The notes beneath the pieces are model-generated. The model was not told where the DNA came from. It saw nothing but the letters and a program-made list of their open reading frames with translations, and did no database searches. Both the position numbers and the translations under genes were made by a program. From contig NZ_CP063785.1 of assembly GCF_025860405.1 (NCBI RefSeq), forward strand, positions 1,488,001 to 1,552,000: a DNA stretch of 64,000 nt, given 5' to 3'. This document shows positions 63,577-64,000 of this stretch, in pieces; the first letter of the stretch is position 1, and each line of letters starts with the position of its first letter. Source of the DNA: Tolypothrix sp. PCC 7712 (GTDB taxonomy: Bacteria; Cyanobacteriota; Cyanobacteriia; Cyanobacteriales; Nostocaceae).

Positions 63577-64000
63577 TTATCTATTAATTTGAACTAGATT
63601 GAATGATTGATATATATGAGCATCACTGTGAGATTGTAAGTCACTAATTCTTACACCAGTCACCTTAATTGCTGGAGACTCTACTTTTTTAGATGAGCGT
63701 TGTTTTTGAGTAGCTAAACCCATATCTTTGAGTAAGCGATTAATGTGACGATTGCTAATCTCAATACCAAATTCAGTAGCCAAATGTTTGCTTAACCATT
63801 GAGATGTCCAACTACTAAATGCATAACCATAATTGCGGGGGCTATGACTGAGCAATTCTTTTAATCTGGCTATATATTGTTGGTTTACTGTTTTTGGTCT
63901 ACCGATTAGTTTTTGTTGCCATTGCTCCGCTAAACCTGCTTTGGCAATAGTAATCCAGTAACGTGCCATTTCCTGAGAACAACCTAAAATCTGGCAAATT
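63577..64000 (-). CDS. Winged-helix HTH protein, 5' end beyond the window (IS630-type or regulator)
   Basis: The frame is open to the right edge, where ICQILGCSQEMARYW continues a first HTH; the ATG at 63969 is therefore probably not the start. The main part holds RPKTVNQQYIARLKELL and YGYAFSSWTSQWLSKHLATEFGIEISNRHINRLLKDMGL (in part), the winged-helix N-terminus of IS630-type transposases. The DDE nuclease part is absent: the protein ends about 40 residues later with an unrelated tail. It may be a domesticated regulator or a truncated transposase. It lies 22 nt before the exporter gene. Confidence 0.65.
   Translation of the reverse strand, partial: ICQILGCSQEMARYWITIAKAGLAEQWQQKLIGRPKTVNQQYIARLKELLSHSPRNYGYAFSSWTSQWLSKHLATEFGIEISNRHINRLLKDMGLATQKQRSSKKVESPAIKVTGVRISDLQSHSDAHIYQSFNLVQINR

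Overview
The window looks like a chromosome segment of a filamentous, Nostoc/Calothrix/Tolypothrix-type cyanobacterium. It has many GCGATCGC-like (HIP1) octamers, heptanucleotide tandem repeats, many small palindromic repeats, SLH-type porins, a phycobilisome operon, CHAT/DUF928/two-partner-secretion genes and a C39-peptidase export system. All names below come from reading motifs; no database search was run.

Region 1 (about 1-13.6 kb) looks like an accessory island. A tightly packed plus-strand operon (446-5815) of mostly unrecognised proteins ends in an FtsK/HerA-type ATPase and a PD-(D/E)XK-type nuclease. It is followed by a XamI-like type II restriction-modification pair and then a ubiquitin-like operon: a three-domain multi-ubiquitin protein, a ThiF/E1-like enzyme and a DUF6527-like Cys-rich protein. 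A divergent XRE regulator plus ImmA/IrrE peptidase pair lies next to it. A CHAT-domain fragment follows, and the region closes with an isolated 3' end of a tRNA gene (13584-13608), which would fit an integration scar.

Region 2 (13.7-36.5 kb) reads as one large sulfur-scavenging locus. On the minus strand are the parts of a sulfonate/taurine ABC importer (permease, ATPase, two binding proteins), a TauD-like dioxygenase, a methyltransferase, a nitroreductase-type flavoprotein and an SLH porin. On the plus strand are an aldo/keto reductase, a cluster like asfABC (aryl-desulfonation: flavoprotein, 2x[4Fe-4S] ferredoxin, binding protein) and a 2-hydroxyacid dehydrogenase. Next to it is a five-gene phycocyanin operon whose proteins contain no methionine except the initiator and no cysteine except the bilin-binding ones. 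This is the hallmark of the sulfur-starvation phycocyanin-3 (cpcB3A3H3I3D3) described in Calothrix PCC 7601. The same sulfur-poor composition is seen in the neighbouring 606-residue porin (one Met, no Cys), the TauD-like enzyme (one Met, one Cys) and one binding protein (two Met, one Cys). A motif containing CGGTAAT recurs in the upstream regions of these genes.

Region 3 (37-47 kb) holds a possible structured RNA, a two-partner-secretion transporter, small secreted or surface proteins, and decayed remnants of a hemagglutinin, a CHAT protease and a DUF928 protein. It ends with a CHASE2 histidine kinase and its response regulator. Region 4 (47.8-53.2 kb) has a protoglobin, a roadblock/LC7 protein, a small GTPase, a DUF6816-like protein and an ABC exporter. 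Region 5 (53.5-57.3 kb) has tRNA-Tyr, tRNA-Thr, a small secreted protein, a WD40 protein and a COG0523 metallochaperone-type GTPase behind a Zur/Fur-like palindrome. Region 6 (57.9-64 kb) is a double-glycine peptide export locus: precursor, PpiC/SurA-like protein, HlyD-type adaptor, C39-peptidase ABC transporter with a cyclic-nucleotide-binding-like domain, and an HTH protein that runs off the right edge.
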